The notes under the pieces were generated by a model. The model did no database searches. It was given only the letters and a program-made list of their open reading frames with translations, and was not told where the DNA came from. From Pseudomonas sp. Irchel s3b2 (GTDB taxonomy: Bacteria > Pseudomonadota > Gammaproteobacteria > Pseudomonadales > Pseudomonadaceae), in contig NZ_FYEB01000018.1 in the NCBI RefSeq assembly GCF_900187445.1, positions 1 to 64,000 on the forward strand: a stretch of DNA of 64,000 nt. Reading direction: 5' to 3'. How positions within the stretch are numbered: position 1 is the first letter of the stretch; every line of letters begins with the position of its first letter. The position numbers were made by a program, and so were the translations under genes. This document shows positions 16,546 through 25,414 of this stretch, one piece after another.

Positions 16546-17004
16546 TCACAACCAAATTGCATCCCACAACGGATAGTCCCCAATCTTCTCTACCAGTCCC
16601 GCTCGCAACGGATTGGCGACGATGTATCGAGCAACTGCCTGCAAATCTTCTTCCTTGCGAATGGCGCGATCATGATAGCCATGCTGCCAAACCGGACCTT
16701 GACGTCGAATCGAGCGATTGACCGTCACTGCAATCCGGGATTTGGTACGGGCCATCAATGTAGGTAGTTGAGTATTTTGTAACTCAATCAGCCAATGAAA
16801 ATGATCAGGCATCACTACCCAGGCTAACGATGTTGCAAACCCTTCTCGCTCAGCCGTTCTAAAAGCATCGACCACCAGACGCCCATTCTTGAAGTTGCGA
16901 AACAACGGTTCTCGATTCAAAACCACCGCAGTCACCAGGTAAATCTGCCCGGACTCCGAATATCGCCAGGTGCGCAATCGATGAGCATGTTTGAGCTCTG
17001 GCAA
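16546..17004 (-). mobile_element. REP-associated tyrosine transposase (RAYT)
   Basis: 152-residue TnpA_REP/Y1-transposase-family protein (IS200/IS605-related). The metal-binding HxH is H68-F-H70 in VMPDHFHWLIE and the probable catalytic tyrosine is Y127 in ARYIVANPLRAGL. All core residues are present, so the protein looks intact. It is flanked by two REPINs of the same class (16464-16533 and 17102-17170), the signature RAYT arrangement. RAYTs process and disperse REP sequences; these are single-copy, vertically inherited genes. Confidence 0.93.
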
Positions 17005-17101
17005 TGATGATCCTCCTTGATCGTGGCCGGAGTGTTAAGGCTAGGACGATAAGAAGGGATTGGAGTGATGACTTTTACTCAGGATGTGTCTGGGGGGACG
17101 C

Positions 17102-17170
17102 CTTCGCGGGCAAGCCTCGCTCCTACAGGGGCCTTCGATCATCTGTAGGAGCGAGGCTTGCCCGCGAAGG
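17102..17170. repeat. REPIN, right of RAYT
   Basis: CTTCGCGGGCAAGCCTCGCT...and its inverted copy around a ~15-base spacer; same class as the REPIN on the other side of the RAYT gene. Confidence 0.92.
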
Positions 17171-17178
17171 CAATTCAA

Positions 17179-17829
17179 CTAACGCTGCAAAAACGCCTGA
17201 TGCAACTCATCCAGCGTCTCGAAGTGATACGCCGGTGCTTCTGCGCTCAACTCCTCTCGGCTGCCAAACCCATAACCCACCGCCGCCGCATCCAGTCCAT
17301 TGCTGCGAGCGCCGATCAGATCGTGTTTACGATCGCCAATCATCAGGGTATTGGCCGGGTCCAGGCCTTCTTCGCTCATCAAGTGCGCAATCAGCTCGAC
17401 CTTGTTGGTCCGCGTGCCGTCCAGCTCACTGCCGTAAATCACTTTGAAATGCTTGGCGAAGTCGAAGTGCCGGGCGATTTCCCGGGCGAAAACCCACGGC
17501 TTGGAGGTCGCGATGTACAGCTGTCGCCCTTGCCCGCCGAGGGTTTCCAGCAGCGGCGTGACGCCGTCGAACATGCGGTTCTCATACAGGCCGGTGACCT
17601 TGAAGCGCTCGCGATAGAAGTTCACCGCTTCCCAGGCCTTGGGCTCGTCGAAGTCGTAGAACTGCATGAATGCCTGCAACAGCGGCGGGCCAATGAAATG
17701 CTCGAGCCTGGTCAGGTCCGGCTCATCGATCCCCAGTTTGCTCAGGGCGAACTGGATGGAGCGGGTGATGCCTTCGCGCGGATCGGTCAGCGTGCCATCG
17801 AGGTCGAACAGTACGGTTTGGTAATGCAT
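17179..17829 (-). CDS. HAD-IA hydrolase, phosphoglycolate phosphatase-like
   Basis: 216 residues from ATG 17829. HAD motif I FDLDGTLTD is at the N terminus, motif II YIATSKP, and motif IV MIGDRKHDLIGA. The four-helix cap of subfamily IA lies between motifs I and II. Relatives dephosphorylate 2-phosphoglycolate or other small phosphates; substrate is not fixed by sequence. Homologous to PA0065-type genes beside the gamma-carbonic anhydrase and prlC, and probably in one transcription unit with the carbonic anhydrase-like gene upstream. Confidence 0.87.
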   Translation of the reverse strand: MHYQTVLFDLDGTLTDPREGITRSIQFALSKLGIDEPDLTRLEHFIGPPLLQAFMQFYDFDEPKAWEAVNFYRERFKVTGLYENRMFDGVTPLLETLGGQGRQLYIATSKPWVFAREIARHFDFAKHFKVIYGSELDGTRTNKVELIAHLMSEEGLDPANTLMIGDRKHDLIGARSNGLDAAAVGYGFGSREELSAEAPAYHFETLDELHQAFLQR

Positions 17830-17874
17830 GAAAATTCCTGAGCAATAGCGAGACACTTTCCGTTATCAAGCGAA

Positions 17875-18420
17875 TTAGAGCTGGTCGTAGCCTTCGGCCA
17901 GATGCAGGTCCTTGAGCTTCACGTAGTTCGCCGCACTGTAGGTGAAGAAGGCTTTTTCCTTGTCAGTCAGCGGCCGGATCTGTTTCACCGGGCTACCGAC
18001 ATAGAGGAAACCGCTTTCCAGGCGCTTGCCCGGGGGGACCAGGCTGCCAGCGCCGATGATCACATCGTCCTCGACCACCGCACCGTCCATGACGATGCTG
18101 CCCATGCCGATCAGAATCCGGTTGCCCACGGCGCAACCATGAAGCATGACTTTATGCGCGATGGTCACATCGTCGCCGATCAGCAGCGGGAAGCCATCAG
18201 GATTGAACGGCCCGGCGTGGGTAATGTGCAGCACGCAGCCGTCCTGCACGCTGGTGCGCGCACCGATCCGGATGCGATGCATGTCGCCGCGGATCACTGT
18301 CAGCGGCCAGACGGAGCTGTCTTCGCCGACTTCGACGTCGCCGATCACCACTGCCGAGCCGTCGACAAAGGCGCCTTTGCCCAGCAACGGCGTGTGGTTC
18401 TGATACTTGCGAAGGGTCAC
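17875..18420 (-). CDS. Gamma-carbonic anhydrase family protein (YrdA-like)
   Basis: 181 residues. GTG 18420 is chosen because it gives the conserved MTLRKYQNHTP start and follows GAGAGAGAG; the frame upstream is open but not conserved in type. Left-handed beta-helix hexapeptide repeats fill residues ~15-135. Zinc-ligand histidines appear in RGDMHRIRIG, LHITHAG and VMLHGC. Family members bind zinc, and some hydrate CO2. The start region is divergent from prlC. Confidence 0.9.
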   Translation of the reverse strand: MTLRKYQNHTPLLGKGAFVDGSAVVIGDVEVGEDSSVWPLTVIRGDMHRIRIGARTSVQDGCVLHITHAGPFNPDGFPLLIGDDVTIAHKVMLHGCAVGNRILIGMGSIVMDGAVVEDDVIIGAGSLVPPGKRLESGFLYVGSPVKQIRPLTDKEKAFFTYSAANYVKLKDLHLAEGYDQL

Positions 18421-18535
18421 GATAGGCTCTCTCTCTTTTGCTGATAGCTGCGGTCGGCGTCGATTGTAATTAAGATGTGGCTTTGTTTCTTCCAGCATGT
18501 TTCTTCCCGCATGTTTTCCAGCCAAGGTGCCAACC

Positions 18536-20587
18536 GTGAGCGTGAACAACCCTCTTCTGCAGTCCTACGACCTGCCGCCGTTCTCGGCGATCCGTGCCGA
18601 ACACGTGCAACCGGCCATTGAAAAGATCCTGGCTGACAACCGCGCCGCCATTGTCGACATCCTCAAAACCCAGGGCAAACAACCGACCTGGGCCGGCCTG
18701 GTGCTGGCGATGGATGAGCTCAATGATCGTCTGGGCGCCGCCTGGAGCCCGGTCAGCCATCTCAATGCCGTGTGCAACAGTGCCGAGTTGCGCGAAGCCT
18801 ACGAGTCCTGCCTGCCGGCCTTGAGCGCCTACGCCACCGAGCTGGGCCAGAACCGTGAACTGTTCCAGGCCTATGAAGCGCTGGCCAACAGCCCTGAGGC
18901 TGCCGGTTTCGACGTGGCGCAGAAAACGATCCTGGAACACGCCCTGCGTGACTTCCGTCTGTCGGGTATCGACCTGCCTGCGCCTGAGCAAAAGCGTTAC
19001 GCCGACGTGCAGAGCAAACTGTCGGAGCTGGGCAGCCGCTTCTCAAATCAATTGCTCGACGCCACCCAGGCCTGGACCAAGCATGTCACCGACGAAGCCG
19101 CCCTCGCCGGTCTGACCGAGTCGGCCAAGGCGCAAATGGCCGCCGCCGCACAAGCCAAAGACCTCGACGGCTGGCTGATCACCCTGGAATTCCCGAGTTA
19201 CTACGCGGTGATGACCTACGCCCACGACCGCGCCCTGCGTGAAGAACTCTACGCCGCTTATTGCACCCGTGCGTCGGACCAAGGCCCGAATGCCGGTCAG
19301 AATGATAACGGCCCGGTCATGGAAGAGATCCTCGACCTGCGTCAGGAGCTGGCAAAACTGTTGGGCTTCACCAGCTTCTCGGAGCTGAGCCTGGCCACCA
19401 AAATGGCCGAGTCCAATGATCAGGTGCTGAGTTTCTTGCGCGACCTGGCAAAACGCAGCAAGCCGTTCGCTGCCCAGGATCTGCAACAGCTCAAGGCCTA
19501 TGCTGCCGAACAGGGTTGCCCGGACCTGCAAAGCTGGGACAGCGGTTTCTACGGTGAAAAACTTCGCGAACAGCGCTACAGCGTCGCCCAGGAAACCCTT
19601 CGCGCGTACTTCCCGATCGACAAGGTTCTGGGTGGGTTGTTCAGTATCGTCCAGCGCCTATACGGCATCGAGATCGCCGAGCTGAAAGGCTTCGACACCT
19701 GGCATACGGACGTCCGCCTGTTCGAAATCAAGGAAAACGGCCAGCACGTCGGTCGTTTCTTCTTCGACCTGTATGCCCGCGCCAACAAGCGCGGCGGTGC
19801 CTGGATGGACGGCGCTCGCGATCATCGCCGCACAATCAATGGCGTGCTGCAAAGCCCGGTGGCGAATCTGGTGTGCAACTTCACTCCGGCTGATAGCGGC
19901 AAACCGGCCCTGTTGACCCATGACGAAGTGACCACCCTGTTCCACGAATTCGGTCACGGCCTGCATCACCTGCTGACCCGCGTCGAGCACGCGGGCGTGT
20001 CCGGCATCAATGGCGTGGCCTGGGATGCGGTCGAGCTGCCAAGCCAGTTCATGGAAAACTGGTGCTGGGAACCGGAAGGTCTGGCGCTGATTTCCGGTCA
20101 CTACGAAACCGGCGAACCGTTGCCTCAGGATCTGCTGGAGAAAATGCTCGCAGCGAAGAACTTCCAGTCCGGGCTGATGATGGTCCGCCAGTTGGAGTTC
20201 TCGTTGTTCGACTTCGAATTGCACGCGACCCACGGCGACGGTCGCAGCGTGCTGCAAGTGCTCGAAGGCGTGCGCGACGAAGTCTCGGTCATGCGTCCGC
20301 CGGCCTACAACCGCTTCCCCAACAGCTTCGCTCACATCTTCGCCGGCGGTTATGCGGCGGGTTACTACAGCTATAAGTGGGCAGAAGTATTGTCGGCCGA
20401 TGCCTTCTCGAAATTCGAAGAAGACGGCGTGCTCAATGCCGAGACCGGTCGTGCCTTCCGTGAAGCGATCCTGGCGCGGGGTGGTTCCCAAGAGCCAATG
20501 GTGCTGTTCGTCGACTTCCGTGGCCGTGCACCTTCGATTGACGCACTCTTGCGCCACAGCGGCCTGAGTGAGGACGCGGCAGCATGA
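18536..20587 (+). CDS. prlC: Oligopeptidase A
   Basis: 683 residues from GTG 18536, exactly the usual PrlC length; the open frame upstream to 18497 adds a non-conserved extension. M3 zinc metallopeptidase with HEFGHGLHH at 470-478 and the downstream glutamate ligand region. Cytoplasmic enzyme degrading short peptides and cleaved signal peptides. Its stop overlaps the yheV start by 4 bases, making a two-gene operon. Confidence 0.96.
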   Translation: MSVNNPLLQSYDLPPFSAIRAEHVQPAIEKILADNRAAIVDILKTQGKQPTWAGLVLAMDELNDRLGAAWSPVSHLNAVCNSAELREAYESCLPALSAYATELGQNRELFQAYEALANSPEAAGFDVAQKTILEHALRDFRLSGIDLPAPEQKRYADVQSKLSELGSRFSNQLLDATQAWTKHVTDEAALAGLTESAKAQMAAAAQAKDLDGWLITLEFPSYYAVMTYAHDRALREELYAAYCTRASDQGPNAGQNDNGPVMEEILDLRQELAKLLGFTSFSELSLATKMAESNDQVLSFLRDLAKRSKPFAAQDLQQLKAYAAEQGCPDLQSWDSGFYGEKLREQRYSVAQETLRAYFPIDKVLGGLFSIVQRLYGIEIAELKGFDTWHTDVRLFEIKENGQHVGRFFFDLYARANKRGGAWMDGARDHRRTINGVLQSPVANLVCNFTPADSGKPALLTHDEVTTLFHEFGHGLHHLLTRVEHAGVSGINGVAWDAVELPSQFMENWCWEPEGLALISGHYETGEPLPQDLLEKMLAAKNFQSGLMMVRQLEFSLFDFELHATHGDGRSVLQVLEGVRDEVSVMRPPAYNRFPNSFAHIFAGGYAAGYYSYKWAEVLSADAFSKFEEDGVLNAETGRAFREAILARGGSQEPMVLFVDFRGRAPSIDALLRHSGLSEDAAA

Positions 20588-20862
20588 GTGAGGGACCTGT
20601 GATTACCAAAAAACGCTTTATCGCCGGGGCGGTCTGCCCGGCCTGCAGCGAGCCGGACAAGTTGATGATGTGGAGCGAAGACGCAGTTCCGCATCGCGAG
20701 TGCGTGGCCTGCGGTTATTCCGACACGCTGAATGAACAAGGCCTGTCGGTGCCTAAGGAATTGGGTACGCGAGTCAATACTTCGGCACTGAAAGTGCCGG
20801 ATGCCAAGGTTCAGGCCGTGCAGTTTTTCCCGAACCCCAAGTTGAAGAAAAAGCCTGACTGA
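20584..20862 (+). CDS. yheV: YheV family zinc-ribbon protein
   Basis: 92 residues with a four-cysteine zinc ribbon: CPAC near residues 18-21 and CVAC near residues 40-43. The tail is Lys/Pro-rich. ATGA overlap with prlC. Conserved gammaproteobacterial gene of unknown role, always next to prlC. No terminator is obvious in the ~270 bases before the next gene. Confidence 0.9.
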   Translation: MSEGPVITKKRFIAGAVCPACSEPDKLMMWSEDAVPHRECVACGYSDTLNEQGLSVPKELGTRVNTSALKVPDAKVQAVQFFPNPKLKKKPD

Positions 20863-21132
20863 CCGAAGCGTGTGCTGAAATCACCTTCCATTGCGCAATG
20901 CAGTGGGAGGTGGCGCTACTCGGCATGGCCCGTCTTGAACCAGCGGCTCTTCATCGAACACATGGCTACTGGGTGACCGCTCAGGGAAAAGCCTGGATAT
21001 TCGCATTCAGATTCAGCCCGGAACGGTCAAAGGTCGGTGAGCCGGTTGTCAAATAATCGTGGATCCAGTGATTTGCGCACTAAGCCAGACTGGATTTTAT
21101 TTATTTAACATCAACTTTCTTACAGGCCTTGA

Positions 21133-21438
21133 TCAAGGATTGACAATACTGACGTACGCTTTGGCCAAGGCCAAAAGTTTGGTCTTATCGTCGGCATCAA
21201 TGTCACCGTCGCCATCCACATCTTTACTCATATTGCCGAGACGAAAAGACTGCCCCCCATCATTCGAAGACGCAATGATCATGGTGGAATCAAGCAGATT
21301 CACCGTTTTTACAGACTTATCAGCATCCCAGCTGTCCTCTTTCAATGCGAACTGCATCGATACAAGTACTTCATTGGGATCGACAATGGTGGGGCCAAGC
21401 TTTTGCAGAAAAATGCCACGACGATTAAAAAACGACAT
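21133..21438 (-). CDS. Orphan protein with one EF-hand/dockerin-like calcium loop
   Basis: 101 residues, no signal peptide, not recognised as a named family. Residues ~73-90 (KDVDGDGDIDADDKTKLL) form a textbook DxDxDGxxxxxD calcium-binding loop followed by a helix, as in dockerin repeats and EF-hands. The gene is noticeably more AT-rich than its neighbours and is inserted, in opposite orientation, between yheV and the radical SAM gene that follow each other directly in many pseudomonads. TTAAAAGGAATT precedes the ATG, a good ribosome site. Probably acquired. Confidence 0.65.
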   Translation of the reverse strand: MSFFNRRGIFLQKLGPTIVDPNEVLVSMQFALKEDSWDADKSVKTVNLLDSTMIIASSNDGGQSFRLGNMSKDVDGDGDIDADDKTKLLALAKAYVSIVNP

Positions 21439-21615
21439 AATTAATTCCTTTTAAAGTAATGTTCCTGTTTATTCTTGCAGCGACAAAATAATACCGACAC
21501 TTTCATTTTATCAGCGAGCGCTTATATGTATCCGTTAGTTGCCTGCTGGTATTGCCCATTCCTAAAAAACGAATAGGTGCCGAACGGCACTGGTCGGCCG
21601 AACCGTCTGGATATA

Positions 21616-21631
21616 CTGTATGTACATACAG
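21616..21631 (+). promoter_or_regulatory. LexA (SOS) box upstream of the radical SAM gene
   Basis: Perfect palindrome CTGTATGTACATACAG, matching the Pseudomonas/E. coli LexA consensus CTGT-N8-ACAG. It ends 16 bases before the ATG at 21648, so LexA would block transcription start. The orthologous PA0069 is, to my recollection, a member of the PAO1 LexA regulon. Confidence 0.88.
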
Positions 21632-21647
21632 CTATCAGGATTATCCA

Positions 21648-22706
21648 ATGCACACGCCATTGCCACCTCGCGGCCGCGGCACCGCGACCAACCTGCACAA
21701 CCGCTTCGCACCGAGCCGCTCGGTAGCCGAAGATGACGGCTGGTATCAGGAAGCGCCCGTCACCCAAGGCACTGAAGTGCGCATCGAGACGGCGAAAACC
21801 ATCATCACCCGTAACAATTCGCCGGATTTGCCCTTTGATCGTTCGATCAATCCCTATCGTGGCTGCGAACACGGCTGCATCTATTGCTATGCGCGGCCCA
21901 GCCATGCCTATTGGGACCTGTCACCGGGGCTGGACTTCGAAACCAAGCTGATCGCCAAGACCAACGCCGCCGATGTGCTGGAAGAGCAGCTGTCCAAGCG
22001 CGGCTATCAATGCGCGCCGATCAACCTGGGCTCCAACACCGACCCTTATCAGCCCATCGAGCGCGAACACAAAATCACCCGCAAAACCCTGGAAGTGCTG
22101 CTGCGTTACCGCCACCCGGTGACGATCATCACTAAAGGCTCGCTGATTCTTCGCGATCTGGACTTGCTGGCCGAACTCGCCGAGCAAAGGCTGGTGGCAG
22201 TGATGATCAGCCTGACCACGCTGGATGACGAACTCAAACGCATCCTCGAACCGCGCGCGGCGGCGCCCAAGGCACGACTGCGAGCGATCCGGGTGATGCG
22301 CGAAGCCGGGATTCCGGTGGGTGTTTTGTGTTCACCGATGATTCCAATGATCAACGACAGCGAACTCGAAAGCCTGCTCACCGAAGCCCATGCGGCCGGA
22401 GCACAAAGCGCGGCCTACATGATGTTGCGCTTGCCGCTGGAAGTGGCGCCGCTGTTCGAAGAGTGGCTGGCCGCCCACTATCCTCAACGTGCAGCTCATG
22501 TGTTGAGCCTGATCCGCCAAAGCCGTGGTGGCGAGCTCTACGACAGCCGGTTTGGCGCACGAATGCGCGGTGAAGGGCCATTTGCCGACCTGTTGGCGCA
22601 ACGCTTCGCCAAAACCATCAAGCGCCTGGGGCTCGATCGTCGGAAAGATTTCAATCTGAATTGCGAAGCCTTTTGTCCGCCGGGTCGCCAAATGTCGTTG
22701 ATTTAA
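21648..22706 (+). CDS. PA0069-family radical SAM protein (SPL-like), SOS-controlled
   Basis: 352 residues from ATG 21648, located just after the LexA box; the frame extends upstream to 21552 but would then read through the operator. The radical SAM cluster motif is C73-x3-C77-x2-C80 in RGCEHGCIYCYARPSHAYW. The C-terminal region with NLNCEAFCPPG may hold another cluster or ligand cysteines. Family resembles spore photoproduct lyase, but the photoproduct activity is untested in pseudomonads. LexA control supports a DNA-damage role. Confidence 0.88.
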   Translation: MHTPLPPRGRGTATNLHNRFAPSRSVAEDDGWYQEAPVTQGTEVRIETAKTIITRNNSPDLPFDRSINPYRGCEHGCIYCYARPSHAYWDLSPGLDFETKLIAKTNAADVLEEQLSKRGYQCAPINLGSNTDPYQPIEREHKITRKTLEVLLRYRHPVTIITKGSLILRDLDLLAELAEQRLVAVMISLTTLDDELKRILEPRAAAPKARLRAIRVMREAGIPVGVLCSPMIPMINDSELESLLTEAHAAGAQSAAYMMLRLPLEVAPLFEEWLAAHYPQRAAHVLSLIRQSRGGELYDSRFGARMRGEGPFADLLAQRFAKTIKRLGLDRRKDFNLNCEAFCPPGRQMSLI

Positions 22707-22758
22707 GGACAATTAGCCCTATGGTTGAGTAGAGGAAATGATACAGCGCGTTTAGGCT

Positions 22759-22777
22759 GGTCACGTTTCTTGTGACC
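22759..22777. other. Short palindrome upstream of beta-carbonic anhydrase
   Basis: GGTCAC-gtttctt-GTGACC, a perfect inverted repeat about 180 bases before the carbonic anhydrase start. It could be an operator or an RNA hairpin; nothing else in this 245-base gap was recognised. Confidence 0.3.
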
Positions 22778-22951
22778 TGGAACACTCGTTCTAGAGCGTT
22801 TTAATTCAGTTTGAGTTAAGTTTCGACGGCTACCTTGTTCATCGAGTGACTGACGGGTCTGGCTTTTCGACCTGGATGTTTTTTATACAGCCACTGGCTT
22901 CATACCGGACAAAACGGGAAAATTCCCTGACTCCGCCAAAGAGGATGAATC

Positions 22952-23683
22952 ATGAGTGACAAGGATAAACAGCCTTTGGCTGCGTCGGCTTCAGCCCAAC
23001 CCGAGGCGGAAACCGCCGATGCAGCGCTGCAGCATATCGTTGACGGCTTTTTGCACTTTCATCACGAGATCTTTCCGCAGCAGGAAGAACTCTTCAAAAA
23101 ACTCGCCACGGCCCAGCGGCCTCGGGCGATGTTCATCGCGTGTGCCGATTCACGCATCGTTCCCGAACTGATTACCCAAAGTGCCCCCGGCGACCTGTTC
23201 GTGACCCGTAACGTCGGCAACGTCGTGCCGCCTTACGGGCAAATGAATGGTGGTGTTTCCACAGCCATCGAATACGCGGTGCTGGCCCTCGGTGTGCATC
23301 ACATCATCATCTGCGGGCACTCCGACTGCGGCGCAATGCGCGCGGTACTCAACCCGCAGAGCCTGGAAAAGATGCCGACGGTCAAGGCCTGGTTACGGCA
23401 TGCCGAAGTGGCAAAAACCATGGTCCAGGACAACTGCAACTGCATTGACGAAAACGAAAGCATGCACATCCTCACTGAAGAGAATGTGATCGCTCAGTTG
23501 CAGCATTTGCGCACGCACCCGTCGGTGGCCTCGCGTATGGCCAACGGTCAATTGTTTATCCATGGTTGGGTTTACAACATCGAAACCAGCGAAATCAAAG
23601 CTTACGATGCGGATCAGGGTTGCTTCCTGCCGCTCGATGGCAGTCATCCGATTCCGGTGGCGACGCCCAAAGCGCGCTTCTAA
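22952..23683 (+). CDS. Beta-class carbonic anhydrase
   Basis: 243 residues. Zinc ligands C64 (CADSR, with the D66/R68 dyad), H123 and C126 (CGHSDCGAM) are all present. Interconverts CO2 and bicarbonate in the cytoplasm. It precedes a SulP transporter by 91 bases, as in PA0102-PA0103. The two probably work together, the transporter importing bicarbonate or another anion. AAAGAGGATG precedes the ATG. Confidence 0.94.
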   Translation: MSDKDKQPLAASASAQPEAETADAALQHIVDGFLHFHHEIFPQQEELFKKLATAQRPRAMFIACADSRIVPELITQSAPGDLFVTRNVGNVVPPYGQMNGGVSTAIEYAVLALGVHHIIICGHSDCGAMRAVLNPQSLEKMPTVKAWLRHAEVAKTMVQDNCNCIDENESMHILTEENVIAQLQHLRTHPSVASRMANGQLFIHGWVYNIETSEIKAYDADQGCFLPLDGSHPIPVATPKARF

Positions 23684-23774
23684 ATCCTCCTAAAAAACCC
23701 TGTGTGGTTTCAGTGCCGGCCGCAGCTCAGCGGCCCGGCCTCGCCACGCCTGAAGAAAATTTCGGGAGTCCACC

Positions 23775-25301
23775 ATGCGTGCTGCTCAATTAAAAGCTGT
23801 TCTGCCACGGGAGCTATTGGCTTCGGTGGTTGTGTTTCTGGTCGCCCTGCCCTTGTGCATGGGTATCGCCATCGCCTCGGGGCTGCCGCCGGCCAAAGGC
23901 TTGATCACCGGCATCATCGGTGGTCTGGTGGTCGGCTGGCTTGCCGGTTCACCGCTGCAAGTCAGCGGCCCGGCGGCGGGTCTGGCGGTATTGGTGTTCG
24001 AACTGGTGCGCCAGCATGGTATCGCCATGCTCGGGCCGATCCTGCTGCTGGCGGGCTTTCTGCAATTGGTGGCTGGACGCCTGAAGCTGGGTTGCTGGTT
24101 TCGGGTCACGGCGCCCGCGGTGGTGTACGGCATGCTCGCCGGGATTGGGGTGCTGATCGTGCTGTCGCAGGTGCATGTGATGCTCGATGCCGTGCCCAAG
24201 CCTTCGGGGCTGGATAATCTGGCGGCCTTCCCCGCTGCAGTGATTCAGGCTTTGCCTTCGTTTGGCTGGCAAGCAGGTTTGCTCGGACTGTCGACCATTG
24301 CCGTGATGTGGTTGTGGGAAAAACTGCGTCCGCATTCCCTGCGGTTCGTTCCCGGAGCATTGCTCGGGGTTGGCCTGGCAACGGTCGCCAGCCTGGTGCT
24401 TGCATTGCAGGTCAAACGCGTGGAAGTCCCGGCCAACCTGGCGGAGGCCATCGATTGGTTGCGTCCGTCGGACCTGCTCAACCTGGCTGACCCGGCGCTG
24501 CTGATCGCGGCCTTCGCCGTGGCCTTTATCGCCAGCGCCGAAACCCTGCTCTCGGCCGCCGCAGTGGACCGCATGCACAGTGGACAACGCTCGGACTTCG
24601 ACCGCGAACTGTCAGCACAAGGCGTCGGTAATATGCTCTGTGGCTTGCTCGGTGCGCTGCCGATGACCGGGGTGATCGTGCGCAGTTCGGCCAACGTTCA
24701 GGCCGGCGCCACCACCCGACTGTCGACGGTGTTCCACGGTCTGTGGTTGCTGGCTTTCGTGCTGCTGCTATCGAGCGTGCTGCAAAGCATTCCAGTGGCG
24801 AGCCTGGCGGGCGTCCTGGTTTACACCGGTTTCAAACTGGTGGACCTCAAGGCCTTTCGCGGCCTGGGCCGTTATGGCCGGATGCCGATGTTCACTTATG
24901 CGGCGACCGCACTGGCAATCATCTTCACCGACCTGCTGACCGGCGTGCTGATCGGCTTCGGCCTGACGCTGGCCAAACTGGCCTGGAAAGCTTCGCGCCT
25001 GAAAATCAGCCTGATCGATCTTCCAGCGGACGGCGAAATGGAACTGCGACTGGTGGGGGCGGCGACTTTCCTCAAGGTACCGGCGCTGACCCAAGTGCTG
25101 GGGAGCATTCCCGCAGGTGCAACGGTGCATGTGCCGCTCAATAACCTGAGCTATATCGATCACTCGTGCCTTGAGTTGCTGGAGGAATGGGGCCGGGCCA
25201 ATGCGGCCAAGGGTTCGAAGCTACTGATTGAAGCGCGAGGGTTGAAGCGCAGGCTTGAAGGACGGTTGCGCACCACAACCGGAGTCGGTTCAGCCGCTTA
25301 A
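23775..25301 (+). CDS. SulP family anion transporter (putative bicarbonate transporter)
   Basis: 508 residues. About 10-12 membrane helices cover residues ~10-400, with the family GxAxGLPPxxGL motif near the N terminus. A short C-terminal STAS domain follows (DGEMELRLVGAATFLKVP to the end). SulP proteins carry sulfate, bicarbonate or dicarboxylates. The carbonic anhydrase gene just upstream argues for bicarbonate; the older label 'sulfate transporter' is less likely. CGGGAG precedes the ATG. Confidence 0.88.
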   Translation: MRAAQLKAVLPRELLASVVVFLVALPLCMGIAIASGLPPAKGLITGIIGGLVVGWLAGSPLQVSGPAAGLAVLVFELVRQHGIAMLGPILLLAGFLQLVAGRLKLGCWFRVTAPAVVYGMLAGIGVLIVLSQVHVMLDAVPKPSGLDNLAAFPAAVIQALPSFGWQAGLLGLSTIAVMWLWEKLRPHSLRFVPGALLGVGLATVASLVLALQVKRVEVPANLAEAIDWLRPSDLLNLADPALLIAAFAVAFIASAETLLSAAAVDRMHSGQRSDFDRELSAQGVGNMLCGLLGALPMTGVIVRSSANVQAGATTRLSTVFHGLWLLAFVLLLSSVLQSIPVASLAGVLVYTGFKLVDLKAFRGLGRYGRMPMFTYAATALAIIFTDLLTGVLIGFGLTLAKLAWKASRLKISLIDLPADGEMELRLVGAATFLKVPALTQVLGSIPAGATVHVPLNNLSYIDHSCLELLEEWGRANAAKGSKLLIEARGLKRRLEGRLRTTTGVGSAA

Positions 25302-25307
25302 GCCACT

Positions 25308-25401
25308 TATAGGAGCGAGGGCTTGCCCGCGAAGGCGGCGTGTCAGTCGACATCAATGTTGAATGTCACGCCGCCTTCGCGGGCAAGCCTCACTCCTACA
25401 G
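25308..25401. repeat. REPIN between SulP and PA0104-like genes
   Basis: Inverted pair of the AGGAGCGAGG(G)CTTGCCC REP with ~45-base spacer. The arms carry an inserted G and a C-to-A change relative to the consensus. Confidence 0.9.
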
Positions 25402-25414
25402 GTATTGCATAGAC

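Noticed and set aside
16464..17170. REPINs read as terminal inverted repeats of an IS element carrying the transposase
   Set aside because: The same repeats occur at many other sites without a transposase, and the enzyme is of the RAYT type, so this is a REP/RAYT unit rather than an IS.
23775..25301. Annotation of the SulP gene as a sulfate permease
   Set aside because: Coupled carbonic anhydrase favours bicarbonate; no sulfate assimilation genes nearby.
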